Made by a program: the position numbers and the translations under genes. Under the pieces are notes generated by a model, which made no database searches, was not told the origin of the DNA, and saw only the letters and a program-made list of their open reading frames with translations. A stretch of 64,000 bases of DNA from Lotus japonicus (taxonomy: Eukaryota; Streptophyta; Magnoliopsida; Fabales; Fabaceae). The stretch spans positions 23,921,780 to 23,985,779 of the forward strand of contig NC_080041.1 of assembly GCF_012489685.1 (NCBI RefSeq). The letters run 5' to 3'. Position 1 is the first letter of the stretch; each line of letters begins with the position of its first letter. Positions 55,399 through 64,000 of this stretch are shown piece by piece.

Positions 55399-56710
55399 GA
55401 CGGATATGTTGGGAGACAAAACCTCTGCTTCCTCCCCGCAATCAACAGCAGAAAGTAAAATAAAATTGTGCGTACCTAAAGAGTCATTTTTAGGAGACAA
55501 TGAAACAATAAAAAAGTACATAAAATGCAAGAAACTTACATATATTCAAGATAGTACATTGGAAGAATGGAAACAATAGAGGCAAAATATGAAAGAAGAA
55601 CAAATTTAAACGAAATCAGTTACATGTAAAAGGAGAACAAAGGCTACAATGTATTAGATTAGATGAAAAGACAATCATTTGGTTGATTTAGTTGATGGTA
55701 AAACAATGAAAATTAAAAAGCACGAAACTTACATTAACTGAAGTAAATTAAAATAAGACGAATTTAACAGTTTATTGTTACCAATGGAAGTAAAGGAAGT
55801 TTACTTTAAAAATGGAATAGAAGATAAGAAAATATCATAATAATGTTAATAATTCATAGAATAAGAACAAAACATGCATCAATGACAAAAGTACAGTAAA
55901 ATGGGTAATTTCTACCGATTGAATTAGTGGTAACAGTATGCATATTACGAATAAACACTGAATCTTATCGCAGTGGAAGATGAGGAAGGAGAAGAATAAA
56001 TGGAAAAATGAAGATCAGTTGAGAAGAATGTAGCTTGAGAACGAAATGTGAAGAAGAAATGATTATGAAATCAGAATAAATAAATCAAAAGGGAGATAAA
56101 AGGAGAAAAGTGGGCTCTTACCGGATGGACGATGATGATGGAGAAGAACATTAACGCCTAAGAATTAAAAATGATGAAGAAGAAGTGGTTGATGAAGAAG
56201 AATTTTTTCTAACCTGATGGAAGATCTTCTTGCGCAGAAATGGTGCTGTTGGAGAATCCAGAGGGAGAGATTTCTTGCATATAAATAGAGGTTAGGGAGA
56301 TCAAGATGGGAAAGATGAAAAGATTTTGAAAGGAAATGGAAAGACTCAAAACTTAATAAAATTTATGGGTGAAAAATGAAGAGATTCTTGCTGATATTTG
56401 TAACCACAATCAAGAGTTACAAAAGTAACAAAAAAAAACCAAGAATATGAAAAGGTTACTCAAAGTGTTTCATAAGAAAATGATGCAAGGCTAGGATTAG
56501 AAGCAATCAACGGTCAAGATTGATTTCATAATTAATTACTCACAAATTTACATATATGCCCATGGAAAAATATTCACTCATGTGCATTGATTTATTGAAT
56601 TCCCATCTTACCCTCAAAGTTGCAAAAACTTCACTTTTATATAGTTTATAGATAGATTCAGGAAATGAGGAATAAATTATAGGATGAATTATAATTCTAG
56701 ACGGAAATCT

Positions 56711-56996
56711 GGGTTTGATTATGTTTGATTTAAGAAATAAGGAGTAAAATTATACTCTGAAATGTGAATCAAGGGGAGGCCACCAATTTTTGCTACTTAC
56801 CAAAAAAAAGGGGAGGCCACCAAACCCTAGGCAACCCGGTTATAAATAGATGAAGTTTTTTATGGTAGGAGTCTTTCAGAGTAAGAGAGAAAGAGCACCA
56901 GAGTGATCACTTAATTGTGAGAATTGAGGCTTCATCTTTGCGCTTCAATTCAATTCTTAGAGTAAGACATACACTTTGAGTGCAACATGTAGACAT
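56711..56996. other. Flank between Helitron 1 and the second LINE
   Basis: Contains 'ggggaggccaccaa' twice (56774 and 56811) and a TATA-like 'gttataaatagatga' near 56840, followed by a leader-like stretch ending at the LINE TSD. It might be a promoter and 5' leader of a lost or unrecognised transcription unit continuing at 58423. No ORF is seen. Confidence 0.4.
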
Positions 56997-57012
56997 AAAG
57001 GAGGACGCTGCA

Positions 57013-58406
57013 TAACCAAGGAGCAACTTGGAAAATTGGTAATGGTCGTTTGATCCTTTTTTGGACAGATTCCTGGCTACCTACTGTGGATAATCTGGTA
57101 GAATATATCCCTGATTCTAGCTATAGTTGGGTTAAAACTCTGCCAGTTTCCTACTATGCAAGTGATGGTGTTTGGAAATGGGAGACTCTGAGGCACTTGC
57201 TCCCTGACTCCATTTGTACCGAGATAGCAAAAGTTAAACCTCCTGATGATAGGAAAGGGGAGGATTTTCCTTTATGGAAACCTTCGATAGATGGGTACTT
57301 TAGTATTAAATCTGTCTACTCCCTGATTTTCAACTACCCCGACATTTATTCCTCGAAGACCTTTGATCTGGTCTGGAAGTACAAAGGACCTCCAAGGGTG
57401 CAAACCTTTCTTTGGCAAGTATCTCATGATAGACTTCTCACTAATAATGAGAGATTTCGCAGGAATATGACAGCTGATGCTATTTGTCCAAGATGTCTTG
57501 AAGCTGAGGAAACAGTTATCCATGTGATAAGGGATTGCAGGTGCATTCAAGAAGTCTAGAACCCCCTCATCTCTCCTAGAGAATGGGACAAGTTCTATAG
57601 CCTGGGCTTGACAGATTGGCTTGAATACAATTTGAAGAGAAAAGAGCGCCATAAGGATGGAGTTAAGTGGCCACTGTTATTTGGAATCCTTGCCTGGCAC
57701 TTATGGAAGGACCGTTGCGATCTAATCTTCAACAATAATATTACTTCTCCCAGAAATATTATTATTAATGCTACCCTCTTTGCAGCAGAAGTCACCAAAA
57801 GCCTGCTGTCCTCGGATAAAATTGACGACCTGCCTAGGAAAACTGTTCTTGTCTCTTGGGAACTTCCGCAGGAAGGAACCTGGAAGTTGAATGTCGACGG
57901 GTCTAGTCTTCTGCACAGTAAGAAAGCTTCTTATGGAGGTCTGGCTAGAGACTCGCGGGGTAGAATTATCAGAGGCTTTGCTCGCAGCCTGGAGTTTTGT
58001 AACCCTCTTGGTGCAGAGTTATGGGGAGTCCTATGGGGCCTGCGCTCATTGGAAAGTCAGAAACCAAAGAACTTGCAAGTGGAATTAGACTCCAAAGCCG
58101 CTTTTGAGCTCCTGACAGTGCATTGTCCTGTTCAGCATCCCTTTGCAGATATCATTCAAGATATTGCTACCTTGTTCTCCCCAGATTGGAATATTTCCTT
58201 TCACCATATCTTTAGAGAAGCTAATCTCTGTGCAGATTTTTTAGCTCATATTGGTCATAGCATGGATGTTAATTTTACTAGTGATCAAGCTCCCTCGGGT
58301 CTGCTCCCTCTTATTAGAGCAGATCTGATTGGGACTGTTATTCCTAGAGCTGTTTAGTTGTTTTGTTTGGGCCTTTGGCCTCCATATTATCAAAAAAAAA
58401 AAAAAA
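57013..58406 (+). mobile_element. Second LINE, 5'-truncated, with poly(A) and TSD
   Basis: An L1-type LINE 3' part ends in an A-run of about 18 bases (58392-58409). A direct duplication, 'aaaggaggacgctgca', lies at 56997-57012 and again ending at 58422. The coding part holds zf-RVT and RNase H. It is a separate, less damaged insertion than the LINE at 3186-18561 and lies in the opposite orientation. Confidence 0.92.
57050..58357 (+). pseudogene. LINE ORF2 end: zf-RVT and RNase H, one stop
   Basis: The first frame (to 57559) begins 'ILFWTDSWLPTVDNL' and contains the zf-RVT core 'DLVWKYKGPPRVQTFLW' with the Cys/His pattern 'CPRCLEAEETVIHVIRDC'. A TAG at 57557-57559 interrupts it. A frame from 57608 holds RNase H: 'WKLNVDGSSL', 'ELDSKAAFELL' and 'FREANLCADFLAHIG', ending at TAG 58355-58357. 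The domains are otherwise well kept, so the copy is fairly recent. Confidence 0.9.
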
Positions 58407-58422
58407 AAAGGAGGACGCTGCA

Positions 58423-59480
58423 AAGGAATCATCCGGATTAACATTTCTTTTGTGCTTCAACCAAGTAATCCTTATTCTTGTACTTGATTTGTTTAGACGT
58501 ACAGTACGTGAATGTTCTCATGCTTCTATAGTTCCACTTGTGAACTCGTTTAATTCTTATGCATTTACTAGATTTGTTTAGCACAATACGCAAATGTTTT
58601 CATGCTAGTATGATTCTATTTGTGAACTTGTTCAATCTTTGTCCCTTGATCTGTGGTAAATATTTTCAGGCCAGTATATATGCATGCTTCTGTTTGTGAA
58701 ACGTTTGCTCCATCGGAATAATCACACACTTGTTTAATTTGTATGCTGTCTAAATGTATTTAAGTGCTAAATGTGAAAACTCCATCACTTTTCTTCAATC
58801 TGGTCCTTTATTTTCCCTTTATATTTAATACAAAATTGTTTGAGGAAAAATTAATCTTAATATTTTTTCTTATTTCAAATTATTTTTCATAGGCTATAAT
58901 CCATTTAATGCATAAATTGATTATATAATTATTTAGTTTATTTTTGTTTTGACTATCGTGGCTTTATAAAAATGGTAAAGATAAAAACCATTGGTTGAGA
59001 ATTCAAATTTGAAAATTATTTTTATTTTGAAATACAAATAATTTAAATGAATATCAAATTTGAAAGTATGATATATATTAAATAAAGAAACCCAAATGGA
59101 GAAAAAACTGGTTGAAAATCGGTTTCATTCCTTTTTTGCAAATGAAGAAACCGAAATACAACCCAATAATTTGAACATAATTAAAAAAATTGATTATTTT
59201 TTTAATTAAGACATTAATCATTCATGGAAATTTCGAAAAAGATTTGTACAGGTGAAAATTTCTATGTCAATTGATATAGATTATTCAACTTTAAAATTAA
59301 CCACTAAATTATTAGCCTAATTTGTCTGAATTAATTTTGTTTACTGAAAAATAACCTAATTTGTAGGTTCAATTAACTAATTTTCATTATAAATAAAGAG
59401 AAAACTTCACTCGGTATCATTCATCATTTCATTTCTTTTCAAACTTTATATACGTACTGTTTCACAAGTCACAACTCAAT
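58423..59480. other. Intergenic with an 85-bp imperfect tandem repeat
   Basis: Two units begin 'gatttgtttag' at 58486 and 58571 and share 'tgaatgtt(c/t)tcatgct' and 'cacttgtgaactcgtt'-like blocks. From about 58800 the DNA is very AT-rich with no coding potential. Confidence 0.55.
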
Positions 59481-59609
59481 CCTTTAAAGGATGAGTGCGC
59501 CATTGTGGCTAGGGTTAACAAGGTTGCTGATGGATAACAATGTTTTTTGGTATTCATATTTTGCTTTTTAACTGTATGTTGTCTCTAACATTTGTTTCAA
59601 TGTTAACAG

Positions 59610-59860
59610 GGTGATAAGATTCATGCCTTTGTTATGAAAATTTATCGCTTTTAAAAAATCACAACTGAAGGAGGTGTTTATTCATTTCATAATTTTAATG
59701 TAGGATATAGCTAAGGTGATTACACGCTATGCAAGCATCAATACAAGATTAACATGAAATTCGAAAACAAAGTCATTCATGTTAGTAGTGAAGAATTCCC
59801 ACTCAATTTGTTCAAGTTCGACGATTTTGATGAGATTTTGAACTCTTCTTTTAACTAAAG
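59610..59860 (+). pseudogene. RPA-like exon relic (replication protein A OB fold)
   Basis: After a plausible acceptor (TGTTAACAG, 59601-59609) the frame reads 'GDKIHAFVMKIYRF', a stop, then 'GGVYSFHNFNVGYS', a stop, then 'YKINMKFENKVIHVSSEEFP' and 'LFKFDDFDEIL'. This order (GDKIHA, EGGVY-NFNV, H-YKI-F-T-V, F--FDEI) is that of plant RPA70-like OB domains, including those carried by Helitrons. At least two in-frame stops show it is dead. A second, inverted copy of most of it lies at 59944-60174. Confidence 0.65.
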
Positions 59861-60174
59861 CATTTTGATTTATAAGTAGTATATGTGATTATGTTCATTA
59901 TTCATTCTCAAATCATGCAGCATTGTCAGCACATCCTTGCATTATTTGTGAATGAATAATGAAATAATCAGATATACTACTTACCAACCAAAGTTTTTTA
60001 TCAAAAGAAGGGTTCTAAGATCTATTCAAAATCGTCGAACTTGAATAAATTGAGCGAAAAAATTTCACTGCTAACAGGAATGACTTTGGTTTCCAACTTC
60101 ATCTTAATCTTGTATTGATTCCTGCATGGCCTGTAATTACCATAGGTCTGTCCTACATTGAAATTATGGAATGA
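59682..60174. repeat. Long inverted repeat (231-bp arms, 30-bp loop) of the RPA-like exon
   Basis: Arm 1 is 59682-59913 and arm 2 is 59944-60174. For example 'caagttcgacgattttga' in arm 1 faces 'tcaaaatcgtcgaacttg' in arm 2. The arms differ by scattered substitutions, so the inversion is not brand new. A transcript through it would form a long hairpin. No TSD or terminal motif marks it as a simple transposon. Confidence 0.82.
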
Positions 60175-60198
60175 CCAATCAGAGGCATCATAATACTA

Positions 60199-60463
60199 CT
60201 CCCTCTGTTCCTATTTAACTGTCCAGGAAGAGAAGAAACACACATATTAAGGAGTGCAATTAATTTTGTTACTTTTCATAAAAGTATTATTTGATTTCAT
60301 ATTTCACCCTTTAAAAAGTATATTATTTTTCCTCATTTATTGTTCCTACAAGGACATTTATTGGAAAAACATCATTTAATACTCTCTTGAAACTCTAAGT
60401 GGACAGATATATAGGAACAAATTTTTTTCTTCAAAGTGGACAGTTAATAAGGAACGGAGGGAG
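60199..60463. mobile_element. Stowaway-like MITE (copy 2)
   Basis: 265 bp with 'ctccctctgttcctattt' and '...aataaggaacggagggag' ends, flanked by TA (60197-60198 and 60464-60465). It matches the copy at 31218-31483 throughout, in the same orientation, with scattered substitutions. Confidence 0.9.
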
Positions 60464-60465
60464 TA

Positions 60466-61170
60466 GTAGATAAGGAGGCAACGGTAGGATCAGAAAGATG
60501 AACAAATACCAAAAGTTAAACATATAATAAAAATATGATAAATTCACCAAATAAGTGAGAAATGTAACAGTACCAAGGAGGGGAGGAGACAAAATTCTAG
60601 AAGATGATGAGGCAATGCAGTGGTGATGATATTTATCTTGTGAGGACCAGGGACGGAATAGAGAAAGTTGATAACAAATTCCATGATTCAATGGATTGAT
60701 ATAATTTTGGTTAAATGTGAATTAATGAAATGAAATGTTGATTTTGAAATTTTAAAAGTTCAAAATTTTGAGAAGGTGAAAGGGAGAGAAGAATAAAGGT
60801 AGGGGAAGGAGGGAGGCTCATTAGATGACACGTAGAATTTTAGAGAATTTAAGCCAATCATAGAATGACACATGCAATTGTGTGGTTCTGACTTTTCTAT
60901 GCATTAACGGTGTAAATAAGTTTTACATAATCATTCAATCACAACCTTACATTTTACTAGCTCATAAATAATTTAGCTCATAAATAATTTTGGATTTAAT
61001 AATATTTAAAATAAGAAATGAAAAATGTAATTGAATGAATGTGTAAAACTTTTTACATTTTCATTGCGTATAAATTAATCTCAAATAGATATACTATGGA
61101 TGGATGGTTTTGAAGAATTGATTTTTCCTAAACATTACATAGTTTAAATATATGTGTTTGTTCCTAGATA
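60466..61170. other. Intergenic upstream of tRNA-Tyr
   Basis: AT-rich, no ORF of note (an 86-codon minus frame at 60431-60691 overlaps the MITE end and looks random). The last bases, 'ttcctagataacaaag', include a CAA motif just before the tRNA, as often seen at plant tRNA transcription starts. Confidence 0.5.
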
Positions 61171-61176
61171 ACAAAG

Positions 61177-61263
61177 CCGACCTTAGCTCAGTTGGTAGAG
61201 CGGAGGACTGTAGTTGGTACAACAGAAATCCTTAGGTCACTGGTTCGAATCCGGTAGGTCGGA
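61177..61263 (+). tRNA. tRNA-Tyr(GUA) with 12-bp intron
   Basis: The acceptor stem CCGACCT/AGGTCGG pairs perfectly, with discriminator A at 61263. The D arm is TAGCTCAGTTGGTAGAGC and the T arm GGTTCGAATCC; both are also the internal A and B promoter boxes. Anticodon GTA is at 61210-61212. The intron (61214-61225) follows one base after the anticodon, the standard place, and plant nuclear tRNA-Tyr genes typically carry an intron. All parts look functional. It decodes UAU and UAC. Confidence 0.97.
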
Positions 61264-61269
61264 TTTTTT
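61264..61269 (+). terminator. Pol III terminator of tRNA-Tyr
   Basis: Six T residues directly follow the tRNA, with a second T5 run at 61271-61275. This is the usual RNA polymerase III stop signal and supports an active tRNA gene. Confidence 0.88.
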
Positions 61270-61275
61270 ATTTTT

Positions 61276-62402
61276 GAATCGCTAATTATTTTGAGTTTCA
61301 TTTTATCCTTAACGTTACTTTTTGAATCCTTACGTTTTTTTTTTTCTCCTTAGGTAAGTGAACATGTAATAAAAGGTAAACGAATAAGGGTTGGTGGGAG
61401 AAGTAAGATAGAAAAATTGACGATTTATAGTAAACCCACTGTTAGCATATGCTGAATGGAATCACTTTTTAATTGGTACTAGTATTTTTTACCCGTATAT
61501 TCATTTTTGTTTGTCGTTTGTAATTTTTAAAAACTTGTGTTAATTTTATTTTGTTTATTCAAGTAATTATAAAAGTCACTATTAAGTGTGAGTAAGTTTG
61601 ACAAACTATTGTTTTGTTGGATTAGAGGAGTATCCTACTGGTTTAGTAGGCATATTAACCTCTGATTTGAGTATTTCTCATTAATGAAAGCTCCAACTTT
61701 CTGTCAAAAAAAAGTCTAACATAGAAATAAAATGACAATTTTGAGCTGTTTATAAGTAAGATGATTCATACACCTAACGTTTTGAGGTTTTAGGTGAAAT
61801 ATGAGGTGTTCAACACACTTGTGTTTGTTGTTTACCCCAATGTGATGATGTGATGATCCCTCATAGTTCTAAACATATTTTTTGCCCTAACACCACCATG
61901 ATATTAATGTTGCCAACTCAAACAGTATTGTGTCCCAATGAGACTATTTGAAATCAACGAAAAAACATATGAATATTAAGTTGAGTAATATCTCATTTAC
62001 GATCTGAATATTTGAATGAATTTTATTGTCAAAATGAACCTCATAAATGTAGTAGAAATTAATTTTAAAAAGAAGAAGAAGGAGAATAAATTGGGTCATT
62101 TATAAGATATGAGGCAAATAAAGTAGGATATCAGTTACAAACCTTAATTGACGATAAAGCAAATAAGTAGGATATAAGTTACAAAGATAACTCTTTAATT
62201 AGATATTTATGACTCCATAATCATGATATTGTTTTGATCACAGTAATTAAATTGGGGTGATTTACAATATAAAACCATCTTATTTTTCATGTTCTTTATG
62301 TCTTTCATACAATAATTAATCCACTTAACGTTTGAAAATGTGAAGAGTTTTAAAAAAGAAAATGTGAAGTTTTTTTTATAATATGCGAAGTGATTAACAT
62401 TT
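61276..62402. other. Intergenic; possible LINE 3' end at 61610-61710
   Basis: At about 61616-61712 'ggattagaggagtatcctac' leads to 'attaatgaaagctccaact' and 'ctgtc' plus an A7 run. That pattern resembles the 3' UTR end of plant L1 LINEs, but without coding sequence or TSD it remains a guess. Nothing else is supported. Confidence 0.35.
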
Positions 62403-62412
62403 AAGGAAAGAA

Positions 62413-62531
62413 ACTGAGTCTCTAATGATAGCTCAAGTGGTAAGAGCTGGGGGGCATATGGGTAGGGGAGAAGAAGGTCTAGAGATCGATCCCGAGAGGG
62501 TGTAATTTATCTTTCCTATGTACCAAAAAGA
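62413..62531 (+). mobile_element. tRNA-derived SINE
   Basis: The 5' part carries a pol III A box 'tagctcaagtgg' (62430-62441) and a B-box-like 'agatcgatccc' (62482-62492). The tail 'gggtgtaatttat...tatgtacc' ends in an A-rich stretch. A perfect 10-bp duplication, aaggaaagaa, lies at 62403-62412 and 62532-62541. It is non-coding and moved by LINE machinery. Confidence 0.85.
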
Positions 62532-62541
62532 AAGGAAAGAA

Positions 62542-64000
62542 TCCGAATAAAAAATATTGGTGGACATAAAAACAATATAATCCACTATTGGACACCTACA
62601 TTTGTGATGGTTTTAGAACACTAAAAAGTGTATAAAAGGTTAAGAATCCAAAAAGAACAAAGGCATATAATAATTGCAAAAAAATAAAATTCATAGTGAA
62701 ACGCATACAAATCAATGGACCAACAAATCTATGAAATCATATAAGAAAACCGGTAAAAAAAGTATGGACAAAGACTCAAAGAGGTATGTATACCTATAAT
62801 TTAAGTTGTACATAAGATTGAAGGTTTAAAAGAACTGGAAAATATTGAAGGTTTAAAAAACTGAAGAATATTGAAGGTCTCTTCAAAGATTCTTAGGACC
62901 CCTATGTGAATGCATTGATTTTTACAATTAAGCTTAGTGAATCGATTAGGGAATGCAAAAGGACAATGAGATTCCTATGAAACGAACGGTCGTGATTGAA
63001 TATGGGAGAATAATTTACATTTTTACCAAAATAATTATAGTCAAATTTTCAATGTAGTATAAAAATTGTTAAATTATTATTTTACCCTCAAGGTTGCGAA
63101 ACTTCTTCTTTATTATATCTACAGAATGACCAAAATTCATTATAAATTTAATTTAGATCTAATATTAGTTAACGGGTAAAAAATTATTTAATTTGTTAAT
63201 GTATCAAAACTATTTTGTAGATAAGTTTTTGACCCTTGTCTTTTTGTGTATAGCATGAAATTTTTTAAAATTTATATTATTTTGTTATGATTATTAAAAT
63301 AGAGTTTCTAAATTAACAAAATAAAGTTAATTTTACTTAAGTATAAGAAAATAAAAATTTGAATTTTTTTTAGTTTTGCGATAAATGCGTTTGACTTTTT
63401 TAAGAAGCGTAATATTTATATTTCTTTGTGGTTGTTTTTTAAATATTGAATGATTGAATTTTGTTTTTATATAAATATTTACATTTTTTTTTGTTTTGCA
63501 ATGTCCTAACAAAACTTAACAACCTTCATGAATTTTAAAATGGAAAAATCAAATGAACACTACATGCTCTCCAAAAATCATCAAATTTAAATTTATCATA
63601 AAGGTAGAAGAATTAAAAAAAATAAGAATAAAGAATACTTGGAACTATTCTCAGAAACTGAACCCTTGTCCCTTGTTGTTTTTCCTTTCAAAATTTCAGT
63701 GGGGTGCAGAGGAAAGAAGTCCAACGCTTCTTGGTTACTACATTGAATGTTATGATATGAGATCCTCTATTGCAGCCATCATATACCATTTGGTCATTAT
63801 AGAGACTTGACATGGGTACAACCTTCTCAACATGACTCCTACAACCTACAGGTAGAAGCACCAGCGTGTCTGAGGTATACAATATGGGTCATAGAGGGCT
63901 GGGGGATAACCTTTCATGGAATTCTATGTTTTTTTAACAGGATGAACAAACAAACCAAAAGAACTCATTATGATTTTATGTGGGGGCATAAATAAAAGAA
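62542..64000. other. Intergenic, AT-rich, no gene supported
   Basis: At 63074-63125 'taccctcaaggttgcgaaac' and following bases resemble the 5'-end region of Helitron 1. Open frames near the right edge (63553-63810, 63807-63995) have no recognisable domain. A gene running off the window cannot be excluded. Confidence 0.45.

Larger units (their letters stand above)
48057..56656 (-). mobile_element. Helitron 1, 8.6 kb, minus strand
   Basis: On the minus strand it begins 'TCTATCTATAAACTATAT' (56656) and ends in a 7-bp-stem hairpin (CCCGTGC ATC GCACGGG, 48085-48069), 8 bp before the terminal CTAG (48060-48057). It lies between A and T with no TSD, as Helitrons do, and the empty-site copy at 47926-48015 confirms both ends to the base. 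Helitrons move by rolling-circle replication and need Rep/helicase. None of its own is visible; the helicase relic inside belongs to the nested Helitron 2. A second 5'-end-like sequence lies inside at 53873. Confidence 0.88.

Noticed and set aside
63553..63995. Open frames at the right edge as a gene running off the window
   Set aside because: No domain, no splice structure linking them; possible but unsupported.

Overview
This is nuclear DNA from a flowering plant, most likely a eudicot; my impression is a legume, but nothing in the window proves the family. Two things show a plant: one spliced gene of the plant-only DUF248 / QUASIMODO2 methyltransferase family, and plant-type transposable elements throughout. 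An intron-containing tRNA-Tyr gene and a plastid trnR-UCU relic agree. Only two host genes can be supported: a QUA2/TSD2-like pectin methyltransferase (36929-41486, eight coding exons, 694 aa) and nuclear tRNA-Tyr(GUA) (61177-61263). Almost everything else is mobile DNA, and much of it can be bounded to the base by target-site duplications (TSDs).

Layout. 65-106: piece of plastid trnR. 968-2020: non-autonomous hAT element (8-bp TSD). 3186-18561: one 5'-truncated LINE on the minus strand (13-bp TSD), split by two later insertions: a 10.4-kb Ty3 chromovirus-like LTR retrotransposon with 3.9-kb LTRs and most of pol missing (4661-15065), and a CACTA-like element with one clear terminus (15156-18228). 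19031-19575: Mutator-type foldback element (9-bp TSD). 20591-30882: a young, nearly complete Ty3 Tat-lineage retrotransposon (280-bp LTRs, 5-bp TSD) with gag-pol on the minus strand and a spliced antisense gene on the plus strand. 31218-31483 and 60199-60463: two copies of one Stowaway-like MITE. 32922-33904: a second non-autonomous hAT (8-bp TSD). 42701-47723: non-autonomous LTR retrotransposon with an Asp-tRNA primer site (5-bp TSD). 48057-56656: an 8.6-kb Helitron whose empty site survives next to it, with a second Helitron (48495-52640, Rep/PIF1 helicase relic) inside it. 57013-58406: a second 5'-truncated LINE. 59610-60174: an RPA-like pseudogene duplicated as a hairpin. 62413-62531: a tRNA-derived SINE.

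How it fits together. The QUA2-like gene sits in an island at about 36-41.5 kb free of recognisable large insertions, between element-packed flanks. The nesting gives relative ages: the LINE precedes the CACTA and chromovirus insertions, and Helitron 1 precedes Helitron 2. The Tat element, whose LTRs show only two differences by eye, is among the youngest. It is the only element that looks nearly able to encode its own proteins, though a frame change separates its two pol open reading frames. All reading was by eye; family assignments rest on motif recognition and no database search was run.
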